Source: Flavipsychrobacter sp. (GTDB lineage Bacteria; Bacteroidota; Bacteroidia; Chitinophagales; Chitinophagaceae). From it: 64,000 bases of DNA. The position numbers were made by a program, and so were the translations under genes. The stretch lies in assembly GCA_031292525.1 (NCBI GenBank), contig JARLGY010000018.1, forward strand, positions 310,001 to 374,000, in the 5' to 3' direction. Below, in pieces: positions 16,839 through 24,954 of the stretch. The notes under the pieces are model-generated. The model was not told where the DNA came from and searched no databases. It was given only the letters and a program-made list of their open reading frames with translations. How positions within the stretch are numbered: position 1 is the stretch's first letter; the number at the start of each line of letters is the position of its first letter.

Positions 16839-18158
16839 TTAAAGGCGTGACCTAGCAAACTCTACAACAAAATCTTGATAAGCATTTGCCCACCCAGCCC
16901 ATAGGGACGAAGTACCTAAAGAAAAATTATGGAAAACAGTGATGAGCCTGCCTCCATTTTGTCTTAATATCATTGCCATAAGATGCAGTGCAGTGAATGC
17001 AGTATTCACATCAAGTTTCTCCTCGTATTTGGCAGCAGTATCCATAAAGCAGAATGGATGTATAATAAGTGGAGTAGCATTTTCCGTCAATACATCATAC
17101 CATTGGAACATATGGCTTGTACCGGCCCTGAACCCGATATGGGTAGCATAGCCCATACTATAGTCATCGGTAGCACCATGTTGCAAAAGCACCCGGTAAG
17201 TATTGGGCAGCAAGTTCCGTATATAATGTTGTCGTGATGAGGTTATGGTTGTGCTTGTAATCTTTTCAAGTACCTCTTTTTCTTTTACCAGCACACTGCC
17301 GGTCTGGGCATTGTAAGATGGATGGATGAACACCGACCCATCCGCTTGTAACTGCTTTACCAGTTTTACCATTAATGGATGCGTAGGCAGTATATTTTTA
17401 TCATACGCTGAATTGTTCAGGGCACACAGTACAAAATAAAGGGGACTGACTTTTGTAGTTTTATGTAATTCCGCAAGCTTGCCAAAACTATCGTAAGGAT
17501 CTTTGGCGTTACCCAACAGTACCGATGCCCGTTGTCGGGCAATATTCATGCGCCCGTTAAGCATATCCTTGGCCAGGCCACCAATGTTTCGCTGTGCTCC
17601 CTTGCCCAGGTAAGAGTATGCAATATCTATATCGTAAGTAGGGGTAAAGCTAAATGGTGTAACCGGGAGTGTGATACCGGCATAGCTTTGGAGCATTTCG
17701 CCAAACAAATGTACCCATTCATCTACCAGGGGTCGGCGGAGCCAGCCATGTTTATATAGTTCACTCTGGGTTGCGGGATAGCGACCATGCTTATCTGGAG
17801 TGTATGCATAATATTCCTCGTAGCGCGATAGCAGAAAAAACATAGCCGAAAACATATCGAACGGCAGCGTATATCCTGTTGTTCCATCTTTGGCGGCATA
17901 CAAAGTAGGTATGCCATACCAGTTACCTATTGTTATATCATGCTGCCTTACCCCTATTTCACCCAGCAGGCCTGCCGCCGGTACCGAAAGCGCATGGATA
18001 AAGTGTGCACCGTAAGCTATGAAAAAAGTATTGGCAGGCAGATCATCGGCATTGTGGGTAAGCACGTAGGGAACTTGCAGGCGTATTGCAAACAGCCAGT
18101 CCAACACATAAGTGAGGCGGGCCGATGCCGTAGGACTGTATATGATTATTGGTTCCAT
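16839..18158 (-). CDS. Polysaccharide deacetylase-like protein
   Basis: The 439-residue protein matches the Bacteroidota family with an N-terminal uncharacterised domain followed by a divergent NodB-like deacetylase barrel. Visible features are FDMFSAMFFLLSRYEEY at about 100-116, DKHGRYPA, the TYDIDIAYSY metal-site segment (DxD) at about 170, FIHPSYN and GFRAGTSHMFQWYDV. The final part carries an HNFSLG motif. It probably deacetylates an envelope or exported polysaccharide in the cytoplasm or periplasm. There is no obvious signal peptide. It follows the LutB-like gene by 11 bases on the same strand, so the two are cotranscribed. Confidence 0.75.
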   Translation of the reverse strand: MEPIIIYSPTASARLTYVLDWLFAIRLQVPYVLTHNADDLPANTFFIAYGAHFIHALSVPAAGLLGEIGVRQHDITIGNWYGIPTLYAAKDGTTGYTLPFDMFSAMFFLLSRYEEYYAYTPDKHGRYPATQSELYKHGWLRRPLVDEWVHLFGEMLQSYAGITLPVTPFSFTPTYDIDIAYSYLGKGAQRNIGGLAKDMLNGRMNIARQRASVLLGNAKDPYDSFGKLAELHKTTKVSPLYFVLCALNNSAYDKNILPTHPLMVKLVKQLQADGSVFIHPSYNAQTGSVLVKEKEVLEKITSTTITSSRQHYIRNLLPNTYRVLLQHGATDDYSMGYATHIGFRAGTSHMFQWYDVLTENATPLIIHPFCFMDTAAKYEEKLDVNTAFTALHLMAMILRQNGGRLITVFHNFSLGTSSLWAGWANAYQDFVVEFARSRL

Positions 18159-18169
18159 GTGGCCGCGTA

Positions 18170-19543
18170 TTATTTATTGCGCTCCTTCCACAACCTGCTG
18201 AACGATTTTGGGGCGAAGTGTAATGGAGCCCTGTCTTTTACCCAAGTATCTTTAAACACCCTATTGGTAAGCTTGTCTTTAAGCTTTGCCGGGGCCAACT
18301 CTATTATGCTTCTGTTCATCATACCCATCTTCCATAATTTCCAGGCCAAGTTCTCTTTTTGGGTATTCAGGCCTTCTGCTACAGCAATATTCCGGTTTTC
18401 AAGCAGCATGCCATGTATGTTTATTTTTACAGGGCATACCTCTGTACAATTACCACAAAGGCTGCTGGCATAGCTGAGGTGCTTGTACTCTTCCATACCC
18501 TGCATATTTGGTGTTATAACGGCGCCTATGGGGCCGCTATACGTAGCCCCATAGGTATGGCCACCAATGTTCTTATACACAGGGCAAGCATTGAGGCAGC
18601 TGCCGCAGCGTATACAGTACATACTTTCGCGCACTTCTTTGCGCAGCAGGTTGGTACGGCCATTATCCAGCAATATCACGTACATTTCTTCAGGTCCATC
18701 ATTTTCGCCAGGCTGCCTGGGGCCAGTAAATATGGTATTGTATACCGTAAGGTTTTGCCCGGTGCCGTATGTTGCCAGCAAAGGCCACATCAGTTGCAAG
18801 TCGTACACAGAAGGTATTATTTTTTCTATACCCACTATGGCAATATGCGTTTTAGGGAAAGCTGTTGAAAGCCGTGCATTGCCTTCATTCTCGCTTACAC
18901 ATACCGCACCAATATCAGCCAAAAGGAAATTGCCACCGGTTATACCCACTTCTGCCGTCTGGTATTTTTCGCGCAGGTTGGTTCGGGCTATCTGCGTTAG
19001 TTCGGGTGGTGTAAGGTTGGGCAGGGTGCCTAGCTTCTCATGAAATACCCGGGCTACATCTTCCTTGCTTTTGTGCATGGCAGGTGTAACTATATGGTAG
19101 GGCGCTTCCCCATCCAGTTGCTGTATATATTCGCCCAGGTCGGTCTCTACCGATTCTATATTGTGTTGCTGCAAAAAGTTATTCAGGTGTATCTCTTCTG
19201 TCACCATACTCTTCGACTTCACCACCTGGCGGGCATTCTTTTCATTGCATATCTGCAATACCGCCTGCTGCGCATCTGCAGCAGTTTCGGCCCATATCAC
19301 TTTGCCACCGCTGGCGGTAAAGTGCTGTTCAAAAAGCTCCAGGTATTTATCCAGGTGTTCTATGGCCTTCCATTTTACATTTTTGGCTTTTTTGCGGGCA
19401 GTATCAAGGTCTGCAAACTGGCGCTTGCCTTTTACCACACTGTCGTTGTACTTCTGTATGTTAAAACTGATCTTACGCTTGTGTTCCAGGTCGTGAGCCT
19501 TTACATCGCTTTTAGCAAGAAATATGGACAGATTATCAGTCAT
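18170..19543 (-). CDS. lutB: LutB-like iron-sulfur protein
   Basis: The 457-residue protein has the LUD domain in its N-terminal two thirds and two ferredoxin-type 4Fe-4S motifs in the C-terminal third (RCGSCLNACPVYKNIGGH and LCGNCTEVCPVKINI). In the LutABC complex this subunit passes electrons from L-lactate oxidation. The partners LutA and LutC are not next to it, and its only cotranscribed neighbour is a polysaccharide deacetylase. It therefore may work with distant partners or in another oxidation. The ATG at 19543 fits the family start and the divergent intergenic region. Confidence 0.87.
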   Translation of the reverse strand: MTDNLSIFLAKSDVKAHDLEHKRKISFNIQKYNDSVVKGKRQFADLDTARKKAKNVKWKAIEHLDKYLELFEQHFTASGGKVIWAETAADAQQAVLQICNEKNARQVVKSKSMVTEEIHLNNFLQQHNIESVETDLGEYIQQLDGEAPYHIVTPAMHKSKEDVARVFHEKLGTLPNLTPPELTQIARTNLREKYQTAEVGITGGNFLLADIGAVCVSENEGNARLSTAFPKTHIAIVGIEKIIPSVYDLQLMWPLLATYGTGQNLTVYNTIFTGPRQPGENDGPEEMYVILLDNGRTNLLRKEVRESMYCIRCGSCLNACPVYKNIGGHTYGATYSGPIGAVITPNMQGMEEYKHLSYASSLCGNCTEVCPVKINIHGMLLENRNIAVAEGLNTQKENLAWKLWKMGMMNRSIIELAPAKLKDKLTNRVFKDTWVKDRAPLHFAPKSFSRLWKERNK

Positions 19544-19724
19544 AGCGGTCTAAAGATAAGCAAGGTTAGCAAGATAAGCCCAAACACAGGCCTGTTTTTG
19601 TAAATAATGCAGTGCTGGATAGCCAGCATGCAAGGGGGTATTTTTCCCGTGGCAAAAGCGGGGTAATCCACTTTTTAAGGTAGTGCCGATACCGGAATTT
19701 TACACCAATAAAAATTATTGTGAG

Positions 19725-20213
19725 ATGGAGGGATTCAAATATTATGACCGGTACGATGAAAGGATACTTGTGGTAGCATCGCTACTGATTGCAACTGTGG
19801 TACTATTCATACTTACTTTTTTCCTGGGTTGTGGGAAGGACGGCACACATGCCGGCACTTTGGGCAGCATAAAGTATACTAGTCCCAAAGACACCCTGCA
19901 AACGACGGTACATGAATACACAAAGCTTTTTAAGGACGATACCACTGGCACTATTGTGGAGATAGGCTGGAAAACCAGGTGCGACACTAACGGCTGCGTT
20001 AACCTGAGCGCAGATGTTGTTTTAATGGACAACACTAAAAACTGCGTGGTACATACCCTACTGCCCAATGACCCTTTAAATACAACACTGGACAAGAACA
20101 GCGTAGGCGTAACAGATGTGATACTTACGTTTGAAATGCCTTCCATACTAGATAGGGAACTGCACATTCACCACTACCATATATTTGCCGACGGCACTAC
20201 AGAGCAGCTATAA
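19725..20213 (+). CDS. Membrane-anchored protein of unknown function
   Basis: From the ATG at 19725 the product has 162 residues. An upstream in-frame GTG at 19683 would add 14 residues but has less support. One hydrophobic segment (about residues 14-34, ending in LGCGKD) is either a membrane anchor or an unusual lipoprotein signal with Cys after FFLG. The rest is a soluble beta-rich domain with acidic turns. It stands alone between LutB (divergent) and PorQ (convergent). Family not recognised. Confidence 0.6.
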   Translation: MEGFKYYDRYDERILVVASLLIATVVLFILTFFLGCGKDGTHAGTLGSIKYTSPKDTLQTTVHEYTKLFKDDTTGTIVEIGWKTRCDTNGCVNLSADVVLMDNTKNCVVHTLLPNDPLNTTLDKNSVGVTDVILTFEMPSILDRELHIHHYHIFADGTTEQL

Positions 20214-20227
20214 TCCAGGGCAAAGTT

Positions 20228-21346
20228 TTAGTCCTGGCTCCACTCGTCTTTATAGGTCTCGTTCCAGTGTATCTTTTCTCCGGTGGTGCCTATGCCGAAT
20301 AGCTTGTTGAGGGCCATAGTTATACCTATTTCATTGTAGGCGCCTGCCAGGTGGTAGTAAGAGCGGGCATAGTGTATCTGGAACTTATCCAGATGCAGCG
20401 CTGCACCGAAAGAGAAGCCGGTAACACCTGTGCGGCTTGCCAGGGCCAGCTCGCTACGCATAAGATCGTTGTAAGACACTGTGAGCGTAAGGCGCTTGGC
20501 AAGGGTAAGCTCGCCACCAAATATGAAGTGCCTGAACAGAATATCTGCAAAGTGGCTGCTGGAACTGCTGGAAACAGAATCGGTACCCAGTATAGTGCTG
20601 GTAGTTACATCGGCCGGATTAGAGTAGCGGATATCCCACTCGTAGAAGTGATGGATGGTAGTAAACAGCTTTAAAGGAATGTGCTTGAACTGCTTTGTAA
20701 TACCCATCTGCAGATCGAACGGCAGGGGCTCTTGCGACAAACCGGGTACATACTTCTTTACCTCAAGCCCCATGTTCTTAGCTACTGCGCCAAAGCACAC
20801 TTGCGATGCTGTGTCGTAGTAGCTGATACCCACATCTGTAAGTACAGCAGCTGCAGAACCTGCAAATAACTGTGAATGTGCATATTTAAGATCTACCCCC
20901 GCGCGCCAGTGATCGCCATAGTTATGCGACGCGGCTACGGTAAGCGCATAGTCGTTAGCGGTAAAGGTACCCAGGTTATTACCCAGATCGTCAGTTTGGG
21001 TGAAATTGCCGTAGTTGAGGTACTGCACACCAAATGCAAAAGAAGTATTGAGCTCTTTAGAATGATACCCATATTGCAGGTTAGCTACGCTGATACCTGC
21101 ATAATAATTGTTGTAGGTAAGCTCCAGCTCGTTGTGCAGCGATGGCCGCATGAGCGATGGATTTTGCAACGCAAAGGCAATATCATCATCGGTACTGGCA
21201 ACGTTGATACCGCCCAGCGCTGATATATGTGGCGCATTGCTGAGCCGCAGAAATGCAAAAGCATACTGCCCGCCCGTTACCTGGGCGTTACTTTTAGTAA
21301 AACATAATGAGAGCAGCAATATGCCGGCCCACCTGGTCATCTGCAT
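20228..21346 (-). CDS. porQ: Type IX secretion system protein PorQ
   Basis: The 372-residue outer-membrane protein of the PorV/PorQ class has a signal peptide ending in SNAQ and the family opening GGQYAFAFLRLSNAPHISALGG. It continues as a beta-barrel with alternating aromatic strands to a C-terminal segment (YHLAGAYNEIGITMALN). PorQ with PorZ belongs to the type IX attachment complex that handles sorting-domain proteins. The cargo genes at 11234, 24955 and 34681 would depend on such a system. The ATG at 21346 is preferred over a GTG six codons upstream. It follows fabI by about 50 bases and may share its transcript. Confidence 0.88.
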   Translation of the reverse strand: MQMTRWAGILLLSLCFTKSNAQVTGGQYAFAFLRLSNAPHISALGGINVASTDDDIAFALQNPSLMRPSLHNELELTYNNYYAGISVANLQYGYHSKELNTSFAFGVQYLNYGNFTQTDDLGNNLGTFTANDYALTVAASHNYGDHWRAGVDLKYAHSQLFAGSAAAVLTDVGISYYDTASQVCFGAVAKNMGLEVKKYVPGLSQEPLPFDLQMGITKQFKHIPLKLFTTIHHFYEWDIRYSNPADVTTSTILGTDSVSSSSSSHFADILFRHFIFGGELTLAKRLTLTVSYNDLMRSELALASRTGVTGFSFGAALHLDKFQIHYARSYYHLAGAYNEIGITMALNKLFGIGTTGEKIHWNETYKDEWSQD

Positions 21347-21396
21347 GGTTCTTAAACGGGACACTGTGCGTATTATTGCTTTAGTATTGAGTTTAC

Positions 21397-22233
21397 TTAT
21401 TGTTGTGCCGCTTCTGTTACCTGCTTCTGTATATCTTCAACAATAAGGTGGCTTACCCCTGTATTGCTGAAACCACCATCGTGAAACAGGTTTTGCATGG
21501 TGACCATACGTGTATAATCGCTGAACAACATGGCGCAGAACTTAGCACAATCTTCGGCGCTGGCATTACCCAAGGGCGACATTTTTTCGGCATAATGCAA
21601 GAACACATCAAAACCGGCTACACCTGAGCCCGCGGTGGTAACCGTAGGTGATTGCGATACAGTGTTGACCCTTACCTTTTTAGCAAACCCATACTGGTAG
21701 CCAAAGCTGCGGGCTATGCTTTCCATCAGGGCCTTGGCATCTGCCATATCGTTATAGCCTGGGAAGGTACGCTGTGCGGCTATGTAGCTGAGCGCCACTA
21801 CCGACGCCCACTCGTTCAGTGCATCTGTCTTCATGGCTGTTTGCAGCACACGGTGCAGCGATAGCGCTGATATATCGAGTGTTTTATGAAAATTTTCGTA
21901 GTTGGTATCTGTGTATGGTATGTTTTTGCGCACGTTTGGCGACATGCCTATGCTATGCAATATAAAGTCCATTTTGCCACCCAGCGCTTCCATGCTTTTC
22001 TCCATCAGGTTTTCCAGGTCAGTCATAGATGTAGCATCGGCAGGTATAACAATAGCATTACACTGTTTGGCCAGTTCAGCTATCTTGCCCATGCGCAGGG
22101 CTATAGGTGCATTTGTCAATACTATTTCAGCACCTTCGGCTACGGCGATCTCTGCAGCCTTCCATGCAATGGAGCGCTCATCTAGTGCGCCAAATATGAT
22201 ACCTTTCTTTCCTTTCAGCAATTGGTTAGCCAT
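21397..22233 (-). CDS. fabI: Enoyl-ACP reductase (FabI type)
   Basis: It catalyses the last step of each fatty acid elongation cycle, using NADH or NADPH. The 278-residue form starting MANQLLKGKKG is typical. It has the N-terminal FGALDERSIAW nucleotide-binding segment, LHSIGMSP in the centre and the Y-x6-K catalytic pair in GYNDMADAKALMES. A longer ORF to 22344 adds a hydrophobic leader foreign to the family and is rejected. A near-consensus -7 element (TACTTTTA on the minus strand, plus-strand 22255-22262) lies 22 bases above the ATG, and a GACATTT cluster lies about 130 bases above. Confidence 0.93.
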   Translation of the reverse strand: MANQLLKGKKGIIFGALDERSIAWKAAEIAVAEGAEIVLTNAPIALRMGKIAELAKQCNAIVIPADATSMTDLENLMEKSMEALGGKMDFILHSIGMSPNVRKNIPYTDTNYENFHKTLDISALSLHRVLQTAMKTDALNEWASVVALSYIAAQRTFPGYNDMADAKALMESIARSFGYQYGFAKKVRVNTVSQSPTVTTAGSGVAGFDVFLHYAEKMSPLGNASAEDCAKFCAMLFSDYTRMVTMQNLFHDGGFSNTGVSHLIVEDIQKQVTEAAQQ

Positions 22234-22364
22234 AGTGCTCTTGTTTACGAGGCGTAAAAGTAGAAAAATTAACTTTAAGAGTGACAGATTTGCCGCTATT
22301 GTATCTATAAACAATAGCAGCTTATTCAAAAAAACCTGAACCAACAGGCTAAAATGAGGGTATT

Positions 22365-22510
22365 AAAAATGTCCGTTTCCCCCTCAAAATGTCTGTAAAT
22401 GTCTGTTGACAGACATTTTAAATTTTCTAGAAATGCTTCACCAGATTGTGTTTCAGCGTTTTTTCACCTAAAATGTCCTTCCGGACATTTTTAATGAGCG
22501 ACGGACATTT
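22365..22510. repeat. GACATTT repeat cluster 2, phased and palindromic
   Basis: Seven copies of GACATTT/AAATGTC lie within 144 bases. AAATGTC starts at 22367, 22387, 22397 and 22471. GACATTT starts at 22412, 22484 and 22504. Intervals between neighbours of the same orientation are 20, 10 and 20 bp. Two pairs form palindromes: AAATGTCTGT-TG-ACAGACATTT (22397-22418) and AAATGTCC-TTCC-GGACATTT (22471-22490). The array lies between fabI (minus) and the dCTP deaminase gene (plus) and matches the cluster upstream of carbonic anhydrase. Confidence 0.75.
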
Positions 22511-22725
22511 TATGCTTGTTTGCTGAAGCACCAGGAAGCGCCGCCACAGCGCAAGATACTATTGGTGATTGCGGTTTTCCAAAAGATGATATACACAGTT
22601 CCACGGTTGGGAGTGTTTCACGAGTTAGATAGAATGAGAAATTGTTGATAACATGAATGAATTTGGAAACAATGACATCCAAGCATTTACACATTAAATC
22701 AAATTAATAAATAGATGGATTTTTA
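22511..22725. other. Noncoding stretch before the defence gene
   Basis: No protein gene is supported. A 67-residue minus-strand ORF here has no recognisable product. Base composition changes within this interval from the moderately GC-rich host sequence to the AT-rich insert. The space would fit a short RNA gene, such as the antitoxin RNA known upstream of avcD in Vibrio, but no clear hairpin-plus-T-run terminator was found. Confidence 0.3.
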
Positions 22726-22757
22726 TTGGAAAAATAGATTAGATATTAATAACTTTA
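22726..22757 (+). promoter_or_regulatory. Probable promoter of the dCTP deaminase gene
   Basis: TTG at 22726-22728 and TAACTTTA at 22750-22757 are separated by 21 bases, close to the Bacteroidota pattern TTG-N(19-21)-TAnnTTTG with one mismatch. The ATG follows 33 bases after the -7 element. Confidence 0.4.
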
Positions 22758-22789
22758 GAAAATATATTTATACACTCTAAAACAAATAC

Positions 22790-24358
22790 ATGCCTGAAAG
22801 AGCAATTCCATTAGACCAGTCACAATCTTCAACAAAAGAATTATTTGCTAGAGAATTAAAAGATAAAATATTCCAATCTCATAGCGAGGAAATTATTATA
22901 GGCGTATGTGGTCCAATTGGTACTGATATACATTCAATAGTTACAGAAATTGGAAACGTAATTGAAGAAAAATTTGATTATGAAATTATAATAATTAGGC
23001 TAAGTGAATTTATAAAAGATCATAAAAAAATTAAGGAAGAAGATTTTGAGACCAAATATCTATATATCAATTCTTTAATTGACAAGGGGAATGAATTAAG
23101 AAAAGAAAAAGGTTCTGCAATATTGGCCGAATTAGCTATAGGGAAAATTGCTGTACAAAGAGAAAAACAAAGGGCGTTAGCTTCTGGAGAATATAAGTCA
23201 CATAGAACTTGTTTCATTATTGATTCAATTAAAAATCCTGATGAACTAGATACATTCCGTTTGATATATTCTGATTTATTCTATTTTATTGGTGTTTTCT
23301 CTAATATCAATATCCGTGAAAAATATCTAGAAAAGAGCGGGGTTTCCAAATATGATATTTTGAAATTAATCGATCGCGATTCAGGAGAAGAAATTAATAA
23401 TGGTCAAAAAGTTAATGATACTTTTATCCAAGCTGATTTCTTCTTACGAAACGACGAGTTAACGTCGGCTGCTATTCGCAATAAAATAGAAAGATATTTA
23501 AATCTAATTTTTAACTCAGAAATAATTACTCCAACAAGCGATGAGACCTCTATGTACCAAGCTTTTGCGGCAGCAGGAAATTCAGCATGTTTAAGCAGGC
23601 AAGTTGGTGCATCTATAACCAATAAAAACGGTGAAATAATTTCTATAGGATGGAATGATGTTCCCAAATTTCTAGGCGGAGTATATAAATCCTCTGATAT
23701 TGATCCACTAGGCGAAAACGATAAAAGGTGTTTAAACATAGATGGAGGAATTTGTTTCAATGATCAAGAAAAAAATATAATTAGTAATCTTTTGCTTGAA
23801 GATTTAATCAGGGAAAAGATAATAGACCCTGCACATAAATTGCTGGCGACAAGCGTAATTAAAAAGTCACGAATAAAAGAGCTAATTGAATTTTCAAGGG
23901 CTGTCCATGCTGAAATGCATGCTATTATTATTGGCGGTCAGAGCAACGGTAATGACATGGTAGGTGGCAAATTATATTGTACGACTTATCCTTGTCATAA
24001 TTGTGCAAGACATATCGTTGCGGCTGGCATTAAAGATGTCTATTATATAGAACCCTATAGGAAAAGTTTAGCTTTAAAATTACACGATGATTCTATTTCA
24101 GAAAATGAAAACGATGATGGTAAAAAAATGCGTGTTTTGATGTTTGATGGTGTTGCACCAAGAAGATATTTGGAGTTTTTCAAAATGCTACCAAATTCCA
24201 GAAAAGCAGAAGGCAAAAAAAAGAAAATAAACAAGAAAGAAGTATATCCAAAAAGCAGAGTATCTTTGCAGGCGATTCCAATATTAGAGAAGTATGTGGT
24301 CGAAGATTTGAAAATTAAAAACCTAATAAAAACTTCTGACAATGAACAACAGGAATAA
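22790..24358 (+). CDS. Anti-phage dCTP deaminase
   Basis: The 522-residue protein has the two-domain layout of the anti-phage dCTP deaminases (DCD/AvcD): an N-terminal P-loop kinase-like domain (about 30-240) and a C-terminal zinc cytidine/dCMP-type deaminase. Visible catalytic residues are HAE in AVHAEMHAII (about 373-375) and PCHNC (about 401-405). During infection such enzymes deplete dCTP and starve phage DNA synthesis. The P-loop is degenerate (GVCGPIGTD, no Lys). The gene is markedly AT-rich with Lys/Ile/Asn-rich composition unlike its neighbours, which suggests recent acquisition. Its 3' end overlaps a small ORF. Confidence 0.87.
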   Translation: MPERAIPLDQSQSSTKELFARELKDKIFQSHSEEIIIGVCGPIGTDIHSIVTEIGNVIEEKFDYEIIIIRLSEFIKDHKKIKEEDFETKYLYINSLIDKGNELRKEKGSAILAELAIGKIAVQREKQRALASGEYKSHRTCFIIDSIKNPDELDTFRLIYSDLFYFIGVFSNINIREKYLEKSGVSKYDILKLIDRDSGEEINNGQKVNDTFIQADFFLRNDELTSAAIRNKIERYLNLIFNSEIITPTSDETSMYQAFAAAGNSACLSRQVGASITNKNGEIISIGWNDVPKFLGGVYKSSDIDPLGENDKRCLNIDGGICFNDQEKNIISNLLLEDLIREKIIDPAHKLLATSVIKKSRIKELIEFSRAVHAEMHAIIIGGQSNGNDMVGGKLYCTTYPCHNCARHIVAAGIKDVYYIEPYRKSLALKLHDDSISENENDDGKKMRVLMFDGVAPRRYLEFFKMLPNSRKAEGKKKKINKKEVYPKSRVSLQAIPILEKYVVEDLKIKNLIKTSDNEQQE

Positions 24359-24545
24359 AAAGCTTGACGGCGATGTTCAACTTACTATTGATTTTAATAG
24401 TGCTGGCAGTTCAATTGATAAAAAAGAAGCTAATAATTTTATAGTTAATTCCAATCAAAATAAAACTCGCATTATTGCACTAAATAATTGCCACTTAACT
24501 TCATCGAATATATACGATAGTATTCTTAACAGGACGATGGAATAG
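24342..24545 (+). CDS. Small ORF overlapping the dCTP deaminase gene
   Basis: A 67-codon ORF starts with ATG 17 bases before the end of the dCTP deaminase gene, in another frame, which is the usual geometry for translational coupling. The product is hydrophilic and Asn/Ser-rich, with a short strand-like VQLTIDF near residue 13 and no membrane segment or zinc motif. I do not recognise it. It shares the AT-rich composition of the deaminase gene, which supports a common origin, but it could also be a chance ORF in AT-rich DNA. Confidence 0.45.
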   Translation: MNNRNKKLDGDVQLTIDFNSAGSSIDKKEANNFIVNSNQNKTRIIALNNCHLTSSNIYDSILNRTME

Positions 24546-24905
24546 CACTATAAGTCAAGTCTCCGACTCAACGCAGCATTAGAGGCTGGCATTCTTAATT
24601 TAAATCCAATTTGTTATAACTATTTTGTTGCCATTAGCACTGCGTGACAAGAAATCTTCTTGCCACACAGCATATCGATTCTATTGGTTATGAATAATTG
24701 AATAGATGTCTGGAAAACAGCAGTGGAGACTGGATGCCAGTGCGATCAAGTGTAAAGACATTGAAAACCAAGAAGAGGGTTTGAGCAATACACTTGACCA
24801 AGTTGCAAATGGAAGATACCCGCTGTATAGTCATACCTAATGAGGACGAATGAAAATAGTGAAAATGATTTTTCGTACGCTAATCCCAGAACTGCACAAC
24901 AAAAA
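24546..24905 (+). other. Tail of the AT-rich insert with a weak 44-codon ORF
   Basis: No recognisable gene lies here. An ATG-initiated 44-codon ORF at 24706-24840 ends in QVANGRYPLYSHT and could be a remnant of a truncated gene. A hairpin with one mismatch (GACAAGAA / TTCTTGCC, near 24649-24667) has no T run. Composition is intermediate between the insert and the host. Confidence 0.3.
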
Positions 24906-24930
24906 AAGAGCCGGCAATATGCCGGCTCTT
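24906..24930 (-). terminator. Intrinsic terminator of the GEVED protein gene
   Basis: A perfect 11-bp stem, AAGAGCCGGCA / TGCCGGCTCTT with a 3-base loop, is followed on the minus strand by seven T residues. It lies 25 bases after the stop of the 880-residue protein gene. Confidence 0.85.
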
Positions 24931-24954
24931 CAAATATCAGTAGATAATTTTTGT

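Noticed and set aside
21397-22344. Longer FabI start at 22344 with hydrophobic leader
   Set aside because: FabI is cytosolic, and the standard N-terminus MANQLLKGKKG starts at 22233.
22491-22694. 67-codon minus-strand ORF upstream of the dCTP deaminase
   Set aside because: No similarity is recognised; it overlaps the repeat array and has poor coding character.
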